45,937 nucleotides of DNA from Ignavibacteriota bacterium. GTDB taxonomy: Bacteria; Bacteroidota; Ignavibacteria; Ignavibacteriales; Melioribacteraceae. Within the stretch, counting starts at the first letter, position 1. Each line of letters starts with the position of its first letter. Below the pieces are notes generated by a model. It ran no database searches. It had not been told where the DNA came from and worked only from the letters and a program-made list of their open reading frames with translations. The position numbers and the translations under genes are program-made. Of this stretch, positions 1 to 8,013 are shown piece after piece. Location of the stretch: positions 1-45,937 of the forward strand of contig JABFGH010000035.1 in assembly GCA_013112585.1 (NCBI GenBank). The letters run 5' to 3'.

Positions 1-90
1 TTTTCCTTCTAAAACCGAGTTTATTACTTTTATTTTAAAGGATTCACTATACTTTCTTTTTTGTTTTTTCATACTTTTGTCCTGGTTTTT

Positions 91-109
91 GTTGACTTTT
101 TTAGTCAAC
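91..109. repeat. Short perfect hairpin, possible terminator
   Basis: The arms GTTGACT and AGTCAAC pair perfectly around a five-base T loop. No clear U-tract follows on either strand, so termination is only a possibility. No gene is visible between 1 and 255 apart from this hairpin and the repeat at 139-178. Confidence 0.4.
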
Positions 110-138
110 CTATTTCAGGACTATACAACTTTTTGGCA

Positions 139-178
139 GATTGCTTCTCCCGATAAACAGCATCGGGATCGCAATGAC
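139..178 (+). repeat. Dispersed palindromic repeat (GATTGCTTC...GCAATGAC family), copy 1
   Basis: The outer arms read ATTGCTTC and GCAATGAC. They enclose a hairpin with arms CCCGAT and ATCGGG. The same outer arms and inner hairpin recur in reverse orientation at 26388-26429, which marks this as a dispersed repeat family. Confidence 0.55.
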
Positions 179-255
179 CCGAACCAGTTAATTCAGGGGT
201 AATTCAAATTTTTCTTTTATTTAAAGAACAAATTTATTTAATCCTTATCCATCGG

Positions 256-1899
256 TCACTTTAAATTTACCACAGATCCAACAAATGATTTTACACCATC
301 ATTAACTTGAATTATATATATACCGGATGAGAGAGGCAATGTTAATTTTATCTGATTTGATTTACCGACAGTTACATTATGCTCTTCCGTTTTTACAATT
401 TGCCCTAATATATTGAAGACACTAATTGTTATTCTATTCTGTTGTTCACTCACATATTCAATATTAACCATACTGTTAGTCGGGTTTGGATAAAGACTAA
501 GCTTAGTTGAAGCCAATAAGTTATCATCCGCTACAGCAGTTGCCGCATCAAATTCAAAGGCGCCGATATCGGGACTGCTTCCATTAAAGGGCAAGCCGAC
601 AAAAGTACCCGCATCAATGAGATCGGAATTAGGGGAGAGTTTTAAAAAATCTATATCAGGTAATGAACCGTCTTCTTTCCTCGGCAGAGTTAATTGAGAG
701 CCGTCGAGCGAAACAAAATCATCATCAGTTACAGTAACAGAATCGGTGGGCACCCATCTCGGCAATGAGCCGGGTTCGCCGTAATCCCATGTGTTGTGGC
801 TTTCAGTATAATAGTCGAATACAGCTAAGTTATAAGGTCTGCCGCCGGCGTCTATTTCCAATGGTTCATAAACTATATTGTTTCTATAAACACTTAATGA
901 TGTGTCGGGATAAAGGCTGTTTCTGCTTATACCAATTCCAGTACCGCATTTATATATTGTGTTGTTATATACCCTTGAATTATTGCGGTAGTAAGGCTCA
1001 TATTCAAGATCGTAAAATCCGCTTCCGTTATTAAATGCTGAAATACAATTTCGAACAATTCTGGGAGGTTCGGTTAAAGAATCTCTAACACCTCCAAACT
1101 TAAAACCATTTGCATCTAAGGCACCGGGAAACTGCATATTAAAAGCCCAGCAATTATCAAAAATAAGAGTAGCGCTGCCGCTGATATCAAATCCGTCATC
1201 GGAGTTATTCCATGATCTGCAGCCGTATAAATAAAAATAGGTGCTGTCCTCCTGGTCCATTTTCCATCCGTCGCCGCCATTACCCGGTACTTCACTTAAA
1301 GAATCAATGCAATTATACACATCGCAATTTATCCAGTAAGTCGAATCGTATTCAACTCCGAAAAAACCGGTTGCTCCCATATATGAGAAACCCCTGCCGC
1401 CAATATCGTGTAAGGTAATATTCTCAAAATGCAGATTTGAAGATGCCCATGCTCCTATACCGGCAGCTAACTGACGTGAATGCGGCTGATAAATATTTCG
1501 GATTGTTAATCCCCTGAAGTTGATGAAATGCTTCTCATCTATAAACATACCGGAGTTGTAGTCATTCCCAACGGTATCAACAAGCGAACAATCGAGGATA
1601 GGATGCTCACCCGGGTAATTTAAAAAATAAATTCGGTTATTCTTCGTTCCGCTATTTTTAATGATTGTAATAAAATTGCCTTCGGTATGATCTGCCGGAT
1701 ACCAGACACCGCCTCTAAAATAAACTGTATCACCGGCAACCGCAGTATCAAAAGCTTTTTGCCAGGTTCCCCATGGTTGAGTAATAGTACCGGGATTTAA
1801 GTCATTGCCGTCAACAGCAACATAGTAAGTGGCGGCTAATATTTGTGAACTTGCTGCTAAGTTAAACATGAATAGCGGGATTAAGAATAATTTTTTCAT
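256..1899 (-). CDS. Secreted PL9-like right-handed beta-helix protein with T9SS sorting domain
   Basis: 547 residues. A signal peptide (about 1-23) precedes a TYYVAVDGND start typical of parallel beta-helix polysaccharide lyases. The residues known for family 9 pectate lyase PelL/Pel9A are all present: D210, D234, D235 and D238 (in GGDGW and NSDDGFD) match the calcium-site aspartates with the same spacing as D209/D233/D234/D237 in PelL, and K267 (ANGFKFGG) matches the catalytic lysine. The C-terminal 81 residues begin LSLYPNPTNS and end in a KSFVG...NLK strand, a T9SS type A sorting domain, so the protein is probably exported through the outer membrane and cell-attached or released. It likely cleaves a uronate-containing polysaccharide, with pectate the best guess. 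It stands alone, 320 bp from the next gene. Confidence 0.82.
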   Translation of the reverse strand: MKKLFLIPLFMFNLAASSQILAATYYVAVDGNDLNPGTITQPWGTWQKAFDTAVAGDTVYFRGGVWYPADHTEGNFITIIKNSGTKNNRIYFLNYPGEHPILDCSLVDTVGNDYNSGMFIDEKHFINFRGLTIRNIYQPHSRQLAAGIGAWASSNLHFENITLHDIGGRGFSYMGATGFFGVEYDSTYWINCDVYNCIDSLSEVPGNGGDGWKMDQEDSTYFYLYGCRSWNNSDDGFDISGSATLIFDNCWAFNMQFPGALDANGFKFGGVRDSLTEPPRIVRNCISAFNNGSGFYDLEYEPYYRNNSRVYNNTIYKCGTGIGISRNSLYPDTSLSVYRNNIVYEPLEIDAGGRPYNLAVFDYYTESHNTWDYGEPGSLPRWVPTDSVTVTDDDFVSLDGSQLTLPRKEDGSLPDIDFLKLSPNSDLIDAGTFVGLPFNGSSPDIGAFEFDAATAVADDNLLASTKLSLYPNPTNSMVNIEYVSEQQNRITISVFNILGQIVKTEEHNVTVGKSNQIKLTLPLSSGIYIIQVNDGVKSFVGSVVNLK

Positions 1900-2219
1900 A
1901 ATGAATACTGATTTATTTTTGGAATTATATTTTGCTTTGGGTTTTTTGAGTATGCTTCAACTGTGATAAATAAAATTGAATTAAGTATTTATTTTGTTAT
2001 CGCTTAACCAACTTTTTAGCGTAAAACTCTGCAATGATTTTTAATATTAAATCTTGCAGAAAGTGTGCCATATCACAATTGCGTTATTATTTCAGTCCTT
2101 TTCATATAGTATGATGTAGTTATTACCAGCATCGGTAATTTATATTTGGTGTTTATACTTTGCGGAGGGGATCAAAAAATAATATTTCTTTTGAACGGGC
2201 GTATGCTATAAATCTATTT
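1900..2219. other. Intergenic gap without a recognisable gene
   Basis: AT-rich. It contains a small hairpin (ATTACC / GGTAAT, 2122-2139). Around 2075-2100 the text CACAATTGCGTTATTAT weakly resembles the structured repeats found between 4.5 and 17 kb, but too little is shared to call a copy. Confidence 0.4.
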
Positions 2220-2903
2220 TTATTCAACCCTGCTCAATGTATGACCTTCGGTGCTGAAGATATTCTCATCGCTAGATTCGTTAAAATTAATCAGGTTAAT
2301 TGTTACATCAGCTTTCCCTTTTTTACTTTTCAGAAATAATTCCAAAGGCAAGCCTTCTACACCAAGCTGATCGAAAAGTTCAATCTCTTTTTTTGACTTT
2401 CCTTTGCCCACACTTTGATAACTCAATACACGCGTCATTGAAAGGGGAATATCTTCTGCCAGCCAAAGCACCGTAGTATAGTCGTCATTCTCGGCTGTTA
2501 CTTCTTTACATATAAACCCTTCAATTATTTTTTCCTTTCCGGTATAATTTAAATTTTCCCGCTGCATAGTATTGCGGGTGCGGAATGCTTGCGGCATACC
2601 TGGCCAATGCTCTTCATCCATAGGCAGTATATAGCCTCCCTTTTTATCATTCATTTCAAAAAGAGTTGTAATGGTTGAATCTATAGGACTAAAGATCATT
2701 TTCATGTCCGGGTTATTACGTCTTCCGTAAATCATTATTGCTGTTTTTTCCTTTCCAAAATAATAGCTAATTGTATCGCTGCGAATATTTCCATTAGCAT
2801 AGTGTTGAGTAGCTGTTAAGTCAAAACTTCCTGTAAAAGTTTGAGCAGTTAATGAGCTAACGCTTAAAAAAAATATGAATAGAAGTGAATGTATTGTTTT
2901 CAT
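2220..2903 (-). CDS. Exported DUF4412-like protein
   Basis: 227 residues with a clear signal peptide (MKTIHSLLFIFFLSVSSLTA, cleavage near 20). The body is a beta-rich domain: a strand ending ISYYFGKEKTAI, then FSPIDSTITTLFEMNDKKGGYILP, then a conserved-looking GKEKIIEGFICKEV...VLWLAED segment. That pattern (start, metal-free beta sheet, 'I-G-F-C-K' centre, 'W-L-A' near the end) matches DUF4412, a periplasmic or outer-membrane-associated family of unknown function. No catalytic motif is evident. The gene is followed on the same strand by the PL9-like gene, but 320 bp away. Confidence 0.65.
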   Translation of the reverse strand: MKTIHSLLFIFFLSVSSLTAQTFTGSFDLTATQHYANGNIRSDTISYYFGKEKTAIMIYGRRNNPDMKMIFSPIDSTITTLFEMNDKKGGYILPMDEEHWPGMPQAFRTRNTMQRENLNYTGKEKIIEGFICKEVTAENDDYTTVLWLAEDIPLSMTRVLSYQSVGKGKSKKEIELFDQLGVEGLPLELFLKSKKGKADVTINLINFNESSDENIFSTEGHTLSRVE

Positions 2904-2964
2904 AAATATCCTTTTATGTAAAAAGTTTTTGCTGAATATCCGCTTCGTTAGAAAGGGTGTTTAA

Positions 2965-3900
2965 CTAATTATCGATTCCAAATTTTAGCTGCCGGTTATA
3001 TTCCTCTGCTGGGAAACTTCCTTTTGATTTTTGAATAAGATTATCTTCACTCATCTGCCAGAGTTCAAACCCGCTGACATTTACTTTGTTGCCTGTTCCG
3101 CCGGGACCTGTATTGGCAGCTTTTAAAGTCCAATGAAATTCAACTCCATCTTTTTTATTAACTAAGCTATCATAGAATACGACCATGTCGGGCAGATCAG
3201 TCATAAATCCTTTAGCGACTTTTGTTATTTCTGCTCTGCCAACAGCAGGTTTTCCATCGTTTACCTGCAGTGATCCGTTTTCAGCAAAATACATCGCAAC
3301 AAATTCGGGTCGCACCCCGCTCCATGCCTGGGCATAGCTATGTGCAAACAGGTCCGGATCAAATTTTCTTTTTTCTTCGGGTAAACGTTCAACCGTCCAT
3401 GCTATACTTAGAAGCTTCCAATTCTCATCTTCCTTCATAAATGTAAAATTATTAATTTCTCTATTCAGAGGAACACCAAATCGAGAAAGGACGGCATCGG
3501 CTTTTACTATCGCTATTCGACCCTCTGTTATAATAATGTCGTATTCAGTTGGTATTTCCACAAAGGGTTTTAGGTCAGTTTTCACAACGTTATTTTCAAT
3601 ATATTCTTTTACAGTCAATTCATTATTTGACCAAACACCATCCTTTAAATAGCTGTATCCAATTATAGCTATGTCTGAAGTCAATTTGTCTAATTCCTCA
3701 AAGTTTCGGTTGCCTGCAACAATTAATATTTTATCCACAGCGGCTTTTACATCTTTTTGATCCTGGTCCAAAATTGTTTCTTCAGAATTATTATCTTGTT
3801 TTGATGCCGAGTAATTATTGTCTGCTCGACACCCTATTACAAGTATGATGAGGACAAAGGGTGTGACTAAGGCGGTAAAAATTTTTACGACTCTATACAT
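2965..3900 (-). CDS. Lipoprotein with two NTF2/SnoaL-like domains
   Basis: 311 residues. The N-terminal hydrophobic segment ends in a lipobox-like LVIGC with Cys24, so it is probably a membrane-anchored lipoprotein. Residues about 50-175 and 185-305 each look like an NTF2-fold (DUF4440/SnoaL) unit: helices, then a sheet ending ENWKLLSIAWTVE in the first copy and a KVNVSGFELWQM strand in the second. The second copy resembles SnoaL-type polyketide-cyclase or ester-hydrolase-like proteins. NTF2-fold proteins of this type bind small ligands, but no substrate can be inferred. It lies 61 bp upstream of the DUF4412 gene on the same strand and may be co-transcribed with it. Confidence 0.65.
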   Translation of the reverse strand: MYRVVKIFTALVTPFVLIILVIGCRADNNYSASKQDNNSEETILDQDQKDVKAAVDKILIVAGNRNFEELDKLTSDIAIIGYSYLKDGVWSNNELTVKEYIENNVVKTDLKPFVEIPTEYDIIITEGRIAIVKADAVLSRFGVPLNREINNFTFMKEDENWKLLSIAWTVERLPEEKRKFDPDLFAHSYAQAWSGVRPEFVAMYFAENGSLQVNDGKPAVGRAEITKVAKGFMTDLPDMVVFYDSLVNKKDGVEFHWTLKAANTGPGGTGNKVNVSGFELWQMSEDNLIQKSKGSFPAEEYNRQLKFGIDN

Positions 3901-3958
3901 TTTATTTTCCTCTGAATAATGATAATGCTCATTAAAAATAATTCACATTCTAAAATTT

Positions 3959-4417
3959 TTAAAACCCGATTTTCCAAACCTTGTCAGATGCTTCAAGATA
4001 TTCCGGCAGTGCAGCAGACCCATACCACATATAAAGTTCAGGTTCTAAAAACTCTGCTTTTATTGCCGGATCAGTTTCGAGCAAAATATCTGCTTCCTCC
4101 AATGTCGGCACATCTAAAATAAAAATTCCTCTGTATGATCTTCCATTTTTTTGCATTGGTCCTGCTACAATTAATTTTCCTTCCTCTACTAAACGGGTAA
4201 TGTTTTTCATATGCCCCGCAAAGCAGCTATCCCTAAAATCTTTATCTGTTGATTTGTTGCTGCCTGTTTTTAGAATTACAAATACATATTTTTTCATTCC
4301 GTAATCATCAGCACCTAATTGAGCGGCAAAAGTAGAATCATAATTAGGGTTGGTTTTTTGACCAAATGATAGAGTGACTGAAGTTATTAATGCTAAAATT
4401 GTAAGTAGTGTTTTCAT
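3959..4417 (-). CDS. Exported YCII-domain (YciI-like) protein
   Basis: 152 residues with a signal peptide (MKTLLTILALITSVTLSFGQ). The YCII domain spans about 40-135: YVFVILKTGSN, then DSCFAGHMKNITRLVEEGKLIVAGPM with the conserved His-Met, then FILDVPTLEEADILLETDPAI. YCII domains have a ferredoxin-like fold and a conserved His-Asp pair; most are cytosolic and uncharacterised, so the export signal is the unusual trait. It is preceded by the minus-strand repeat at 4487-4567. Confidence 0.72.
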   Translation of the reverse strand: MKTLLTILALITSVTLSFGQKTNPNYDSTFAAQLGADDYGMKKYVFVILKTGSNKSTDKDFRDSCFAGHMKNITRLVEEGKLIVAGPMQKNGRSYRGIFILDVPTLEEADILLETDPAIKAEFLEPELYMWYGSAALPEYLEASDKVWKIGF

Positions 4418-4486
4418 AATATCTATTTAGTTTCTTTTCGGGATTGAAATTCGCTCTGAATTATAGCAAAACATTTTAAAAAAGAA

Positions 4487-4567
4487 CTACGTTAATCAAG
4501 TCTAAATGTTCTATTGCTCGAATTATTATAAAATTACAATTTAAGATTTGAAGAAACAATTGAACGG
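4487..4567 (-). repeat. Cassette-boundary repeat, partial copy (site E)
   Basis: Shares about 60 bp with site D at 7381-7497. The common text includes TCTAAATGTT (ACTAAATGTT in D), AATTATTATAAAATTACAAT and AAACAAT. Only the half nearest the upstream gene is kept; the palindromic core is eroded. Confidence 0.5.
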
Positions 4568-4770
4568 AAAAATTAATTTTTGCCTGCCTAATAAATATTT
4601 ACTGAGCATAATCCGAGAAAAAATTTTTAACTCTGTTGATAGATAAATAAGTGCTTCTTAGCCAATGACTTCTTTGAAATTTAAACTCATTAACAAGGTT
4701 TAATAATTATTAAAATTTTAGTGTGAGGTGGAAGGGAATCGGGAAGAAAAATTAGTGCTAACTGCCCATG

Positions 4771-5175
4771 ATATTCTGTTATAAGGTAAAGTTTGAATGT
4801 CGGACTTATCCATTATGCAAATTCAAATGCAATATGTTTATAAGCATAAGTTCCGCCATACCTGCCGGATTTTGAAATTATTCCAATAGAATTCGTTGTT
4901 TCAATCCATTTTTTCGGAGTAAGAGTAAAGCTGTTTAAACCAGATTCATTTCTAAAGGCATCGAATTCGATGCGTTTAAAATTCAGATTGTGTTATTGTT
5001 CCCAAAGTCCAATAAATTCAATTGTACTACAAGTTCTCATCCAATTCTGAATAATGTAATTTGTTCTTTCAGTGTCCCGGAATTTTGCCATATCTGTCAG
5101 GGAAATGAACTCTTCTTCGCCTTGTTTGTAAGGAACAATCTCAATCTCGTTTACATTTAATTTCTTTTTACTCAT
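4771..5175 (-). pseudogene. Decayed KilA-N domain gene with two in-frame stops
   Basis: The start is intact: MSKKKLNVNEIEIVPYKQ, then EEEFISLTDMAKFRD and YIIQNWMRT...TIEFIGLWEQ, which is the N-terminal half of a KilA-N DNA-binding domain. A TAA at 4993-4995 stops it at residue 60. Reading on in the same frame, the family text continues: HNLNFKRIEFDAF, SFTLTPKKWIETTNSIG, SKSGRYGGTYAY and HIAFEFA. A second TAA at 4813-4815 follows, and then WISPTFKLYLITEY, still recognisable, before similarity stops at about 4771. Each stop is explained by a single base change (for example TTA to TAA and TCA to TAA). KilA-N proteins of this kind are phage and accessory-genome proteins of about 250-300 residues, so the 3' half is also lost. 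Confidence 0.85.
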
Positions 5176-5261
5176 AATTTCATTTTATCAAACAATAAAT
5201 TAATTACTAATTCAATTAATATTCTATTTGTTTCTATATGTAGTAACAGGTATAACAATGA

Positions 5262-5399
5262 ACACTAACGTTTCTGTGTATGATTCCGTTGTGAGAAATT
5301 CGGAAGAATTTCGAAGTAGGAATCGAACGCACACTAAATTACAAAGTTTGCCTTAAACAACCGAAATTCGCAAAGGATTATACGCGTAGTTGTAAGCAG
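5262..5399 (-). repeat. Possible cassette-boundary site of a different type (site G)
   Basis: On the minus strand the stretch begins with a CTTACAACTACGCG segment and ends with ACGTTAGTG, placing AAC and GTT core-like ends about 125 bp apart. A diverged internal inverted repeat based on CGAAATTC and GAATTTCG lies between them. It sits directly after the VOC gene stop and before the KilA-N relic, the place an attC would occupy. It does not share sequence with sites A-F, so support is weak. Confidence 0.25.
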
Positions 5400-5401
5400 T
5401 T

Positions 5402-6100
5402 TTATTCCAAAATAACAATTCCTTTTTCAGTTTTAATTTTTGCTCTAATCTTTGGCTTCTCTGCCTTGGTAATTTTGATATTAACACCAAGATTTTTTAA
5501 ACCCTCTCTAACTTTATCTGGATTTGGATGTTGGATTTCAAATTCAACCAATTCGCCAGCTTTAGGTACAGCTTTAGCAGGATGAGGAGTATCTCCCCAA
5601 CTAATTAAAAAAGGAACTGTGCCGTCCAATGGAAATGCGTAAGGATCTGTCAATTTCCACGCTAAGATCGTTCCGTCAGGTTCTTCTCTTTTTCCAGAAT
5701 CCACCTTGCCTAATTTTAAACCTTTTTCTAGCGCTTCTGAATACATATTTTCGATTTGCTCTTCCCTCAGCACCCAAGTTGTTAATTTTGGTTTGTGATT
5801 GTAAGCATTATTTAATAATCTTCCTTTTTTGGGAACTGGCAAATCAAGATCAGGTGCCATGACTTCAAGATAAGTGCTTTCCCCAAGTGAGAGTAAGGCA
5901 TTATGGGTTCCAAAATTTGGGTGTCGACCTCCTAGAACAGGCTTGATTCCAAGTAGTGATTCAATTTCGTTAATACCTTCTTCAAGACTTGGAGCAGTAT
6001 AGACTAAATGATCTATATTTTTAGGAATTTCATTAACTCTATCATCACAACTTAATAATGGAAATAAGCAGGTTGAATCAAATAATAATTTTATTTTCAT
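5402..6100 (-). CDS. VOC-fold protein, Glyoxalase_3-like
   Basis: 232 residues. From residue 28 the text IDHLVYTAPSLEEGINEIE and GGRHPNFGTHNALLSLG...YLEVMAPD matches the Glyoxalase_3-like branch of the vicinal oxygen chelate (VOC) superfamily, including the His of IDHLVY and the Glu of YLEV that supply metal ligands in active members. A second half-domain (EFEIQHPNPDKVREGLKNLG) completes the fold. No substrate can be assigned. The first about 24 residues contain a LLSC lipobox-like string but also an Asp in the hydrophobic stretch, so a lipoprotein signal is doubtful. The start lies only 15 bp after repeat site A, as expected for a cassette gene. Confidence 0.7.
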   Translation of the reverse strand: MKIKLLFDSTCLFPLLSCDDRVNEIPKNIDHLVYTAPSLEEGINEIESLLGIKPVLGGRHPNFGTHNALLSLGESTYLEVMAPDLDLPVPKKGRLLNNAYNHKPKLTTWVLREEQIENMYSEALEKGLKLGKVDSGKREEPDGTILAWKLTDPYAFPLDGTVPFLISWGDTPHPAKAVPKAGELVEFEIQHPNPDKVREGLKNLGVNIKITKAEKPKIRAKIKTEKGIVILE

Positions 6101-6115
6101 CGTGTTCTAAAATTG

Positions 6116-6282
6116 ATTACAACATCCCAATACACACAATGCCCCGCAACAGAAACAGCGGGGTAAATAGTATAACAGGACTATATGTTATATTTAGTTG
6201 TTTATATTAAACAATCTAAAATATTATATATGAAAAGACAAGAAATTATAGATAGCTTCAATAAGCAATTGAAAACTATTCT
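6116..6282 (-). repeat. Cassette-boundary structured repeat (site A)
   Basis: Core 6116-6197. On the minus strand it opens with ATATAACATATAG and closes with GGGATGTTGTAATC; TATAACAT pairs with ATGTTGTA. The centre is an extra hairpin with arms CCCCGC (6142-6147) and GCGGGG (6158-6163) that other copies lack. Similarity to site B continues on the gene side to about 6282, including ATCTAAAATATTATAT and GAAAACTATTCTGA. It lies downstream of the DUF2200 gene and immediately upstream of the VOC gene. Confidence 0.7.
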
Positions 6283-6349
6283 GAACAATCTATAAAAAAA
6301 TATCATTCAGCGATGAGATTCTTTTTATTGTGTGATGCACAACTGCCTA

Positions 6350-6718
6350 TTATTTTTCCCCGCGTAAAATTTTTTCCATTTTTCGACCTTTCGCTAATTC
6401 GTCTACTAATTTGTCTAAAAATCTCACTTGCCGGGTTAGTTGATTATCAATTTCTTCAATTCGATAGCCGCATATTACCCCTTTAATAAGGTGGGCATTT
6501 GGATTTAATTTGGCTTTTCTAAAGAATGTTTCAAAGGTTACTTTTTCATCAATGAATTCTTCTATTTTCAATTTGTCAAAGCCGGTTAGCCACTCAATCA
6601 CTTGGTGCAGTTCTTCTTTTGTTCTGCCTTTTTTTTCCACCTTTGTAACGTAGTGTGGATAGACTGAAGCAAACGTCATTTTTGCAATTCGTTCATTATG
6701 TTCAGTTGTAACTTTCAT
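6350..6718 (-). CDS. DUF2200 domain protein
   Basis: 122 residues, the full family length. The characteristic text [39 protein letters not shown] and [32 protein letters not shown] is DUF2200, a small cytosolic family with no established function. No signal or membrane segment. It starts 9 bp after the YdeI-like gene on the same strand, so the two are almost certainly one transcript, and both belong to families often found on accessory DNA. Confidence 0.85.
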   Translation of the reverse strand: MKVTTEHNERIAKMTFASVYPHYVTKVEKKGRTKEELHQVIEWLTGFDKLKIEEFIDEKVTFETFFRKAKLNPNAHLIKGVICGYRIEEIDNQLTRQVRFLDKLVDELAKGRKMEKILRGEK

Positions 6719-6727
6719 TTTTTCCCC

Positions 6728-7357
6728 TTATTTATGAGAGCCGTCACAATTCGGCATCTGTTTAGATTTACCGCAAATACAATCGTTTAATCCTTTTCCA
6801 TTTAGAATTCTCTCGATGTTTTTTTCAATTCTTGATATTCGGCTTTTGGTTCGTTTTGGTTTGGCAAAATATAAAAGATAGCCCCTCTGTCTTCCTGCAG
6901 TCAGATCTTTAAACGCTTTTTCCAATTCGGGATTTTCTTCAAATTTTTGATCTAATTCCTCCGGCATTTCATAATCCGAAGTTTCCCTCTTCTTTACTTT
7001 CAAACCGGATTTCTCTACTTCAATTGCTTCTTTAATATAATCCTTGATCGTTGTTTCAAGGTCTCCAATCTCTGATGTTTTCGTAAATCGGATTTGGCGT
7101 GCAGATTGAACATTTTCTGTTTGCTGAACCAAAATCTTTTTACTGTCTTTCAACAATGCTCCTTTATGAAAAAGTATTGCGCAATAGTCCTTAAACGCGT
7201 GGATTAAAACAATGTTTTTCCCTTTATATGTATAGCAAGGATGCATCCATTTAAAATCTTCAGCTAAACCACAATCGAGAATTATTTCATGAAGTATTGT
7301 TAGTTCATCTTGCCAATTTGTTTGGCTGCTTAGATATTTTTCTATTTGTTTATTCAT
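6728..7357 (-). CDS. YdeI-like DUF1801 protein with C-terminal CDGSH-type motif
   Basis: 209 residues. Residues about 15-115 are a DUF1801/YdhG-like fold (FKWMHPCYTYKGKNIVLIHAF...CAILFHKGALL). Residues 125-190 are the YdeI/OmpD-associated tail (MPEELDQKFEENPELEKAF, GRQRGYLLYFAKPK, KNIERILNGKGLND). The last 17 residues read CICGKSKQMPNCDGSHK. This exactly fits C-X-C-X2-S-X3-P-X-C-D-G-S-H, the 2Fe-2S ligand signature of CDGSH (mitoNEET-type) proteins, with C193, C195, C204 and H208. The protein may therefore bind a redox-active cluster. It is co-transcribed with DUF2200, and its start lies 24 bp after site D. Confidence 0.8.
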   Translation of the reverse strand: MNKQIEKYLSSQTNWQDELTILHEIILDCGLAEDFKWMHPCYTYKGKNIVLIHAFKDYCAILFHKGALLKDSKKILVQQTENVQSARQIRFTKTSEIGDLETTIKDYIKEAIEVEKSGLKVKKRETSDYEMPEELDQKFEENPELEKAFKDLTAGRQRGYLLYFAKPKRTKSRISRIEKNIERILNGKGLNDCICGKSKQMPNCDGSHK

Positions 7358-7380
7358 TCTTTTTAAGGTCGCTCGTAAAT

Positions 7381-7497
7381 GCTGCCTAAGATCCTAATAC
7401 GCAAATTACATATATCAGGACTAAATGTTTAATAATTCAAATTATTATAAAATTACAATTTTGAGAATGAATAAACAATAAAATGGAATTTATAAAA
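7381..7497 (-). repeat. Cassette-boundary structured repeat (site D)
   Basis: The core (7381-7433) aligns with sites A, B and C. On the minus strand it closes with AGGATCTTAGGCAGC, whose CTTAGGC is close to the classic attC core GTTAGGC. The gene-side half shares about 60 bp with site E. It is followed without a break by a relic of the bshB1 start at 7498. Confidence 0.65.
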
Positions 7498-7569
7498 ATG
7501 CTTGATGTTTTAGCTTTTGCCAAGCATCTTGTTGACGCTGCAATTAGAAAAACAAGAAGAACCGCCCGA
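7498..7569 (+). pseudogene. Relic of the 5' end of a second bshB1
   Basis: From ATG the frame reads MLDVLAFAKHLVDAAI, against MLDVLIFAAHPDDAEI at the intact bshB1 start (17131). About 38 of 53 bases match, and the catalytic HPDD is changed to HLVD. The upstream DNA is also repeat family in both places (sites D and C). Only about 20 codons remain before the stop codon of the facing NTF2-like gene at 7570. Confidence 0.7.
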
Positions 7570-7977
7570 TCATTGTCCCTCTAAACTACTAGTCCAAATA
7601 TCTCGATGCATCTTCCAGGCATCACCGGTTTTCTTCCATATCACAATACCTTTACCGGCATCGATAACTTGTTGATCATTATCGCTGAGGGTGTAGTTAC
7701 TCATCTCTATGGTTGTATCTTCATGCTCTTCAATTTCTATAATATCTATTTTGATATGTGTGATTCCCATATCTATAGCCGATTGCCAAAATTCTTTTAT
7801 ATTTTGTCTGCCTTTAACAAAATCGGATCCTGATGGAAGCAGCATACCGCTCTCGGTATAAAATTCGGCTATCTCATTAACATTGCCGATTGAAAAAGTT
7901 GACTCAAAGCTATCCGTAATTGATCGGATAGTTGAGTGAATGTCTGATGCTATTGTTGTCATTTTATTTATCTCCAT
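7570..7977 (-). CDS. NTF2-fold (DUF4440/SnoaL-like) protein
   Basis: 135 residues, a single compact NTF2-like domain: an N-terminal helix (IRSITDSFESTF), then AEFYTESGMLLPSGSDFVKGRQNIKEFWQSAID, then paired strands ending in GKGIVIWKKTGDAWKMHRDIWTSS. This matches the DUF4440 / SgcJ-EcaC group. No signal peptide. The start could also be the second Met (MTTIAS). It lies 36 bp downstream of the NmrA-like gene on the same strand, so an operon NTF2-NmrA is likely; such pairs often act in small-molecule detoxification, but no substrate is evident. Confidence 0.72.
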   Translation of the reverse strand: MEINKMTTIASDIHSTIRSITDSFESTFSIGNVNEIAEFYTESGMLLPSGSDFVKGRQNIKEFWQSAIDMGITHIKIDIIEIEEHEDTTIEMSNYTLSDNDQQVIDAGKGIVIWKKTGDAWKMHRDIWTSSLEGQ

Positions 7978-8013
7978 TTTTATTATAAAGTTTATTTGGA
8001 TTGTATGCAGCTA

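Noticed and set aside
765-1418. Plus-strand frames opposite the PL9-like gene
   Set aside because: Low-complexity shadow frames with no start site, and the opposite strand holds a full recognised protein.
5402-6100. VOC protein as a lipoprotein
   Set aside because: LLSC resembles a lipobox, but an Asp and Ser-Thr-Cys inside the presumed hydrophobic part make a signal peptide unlikely.
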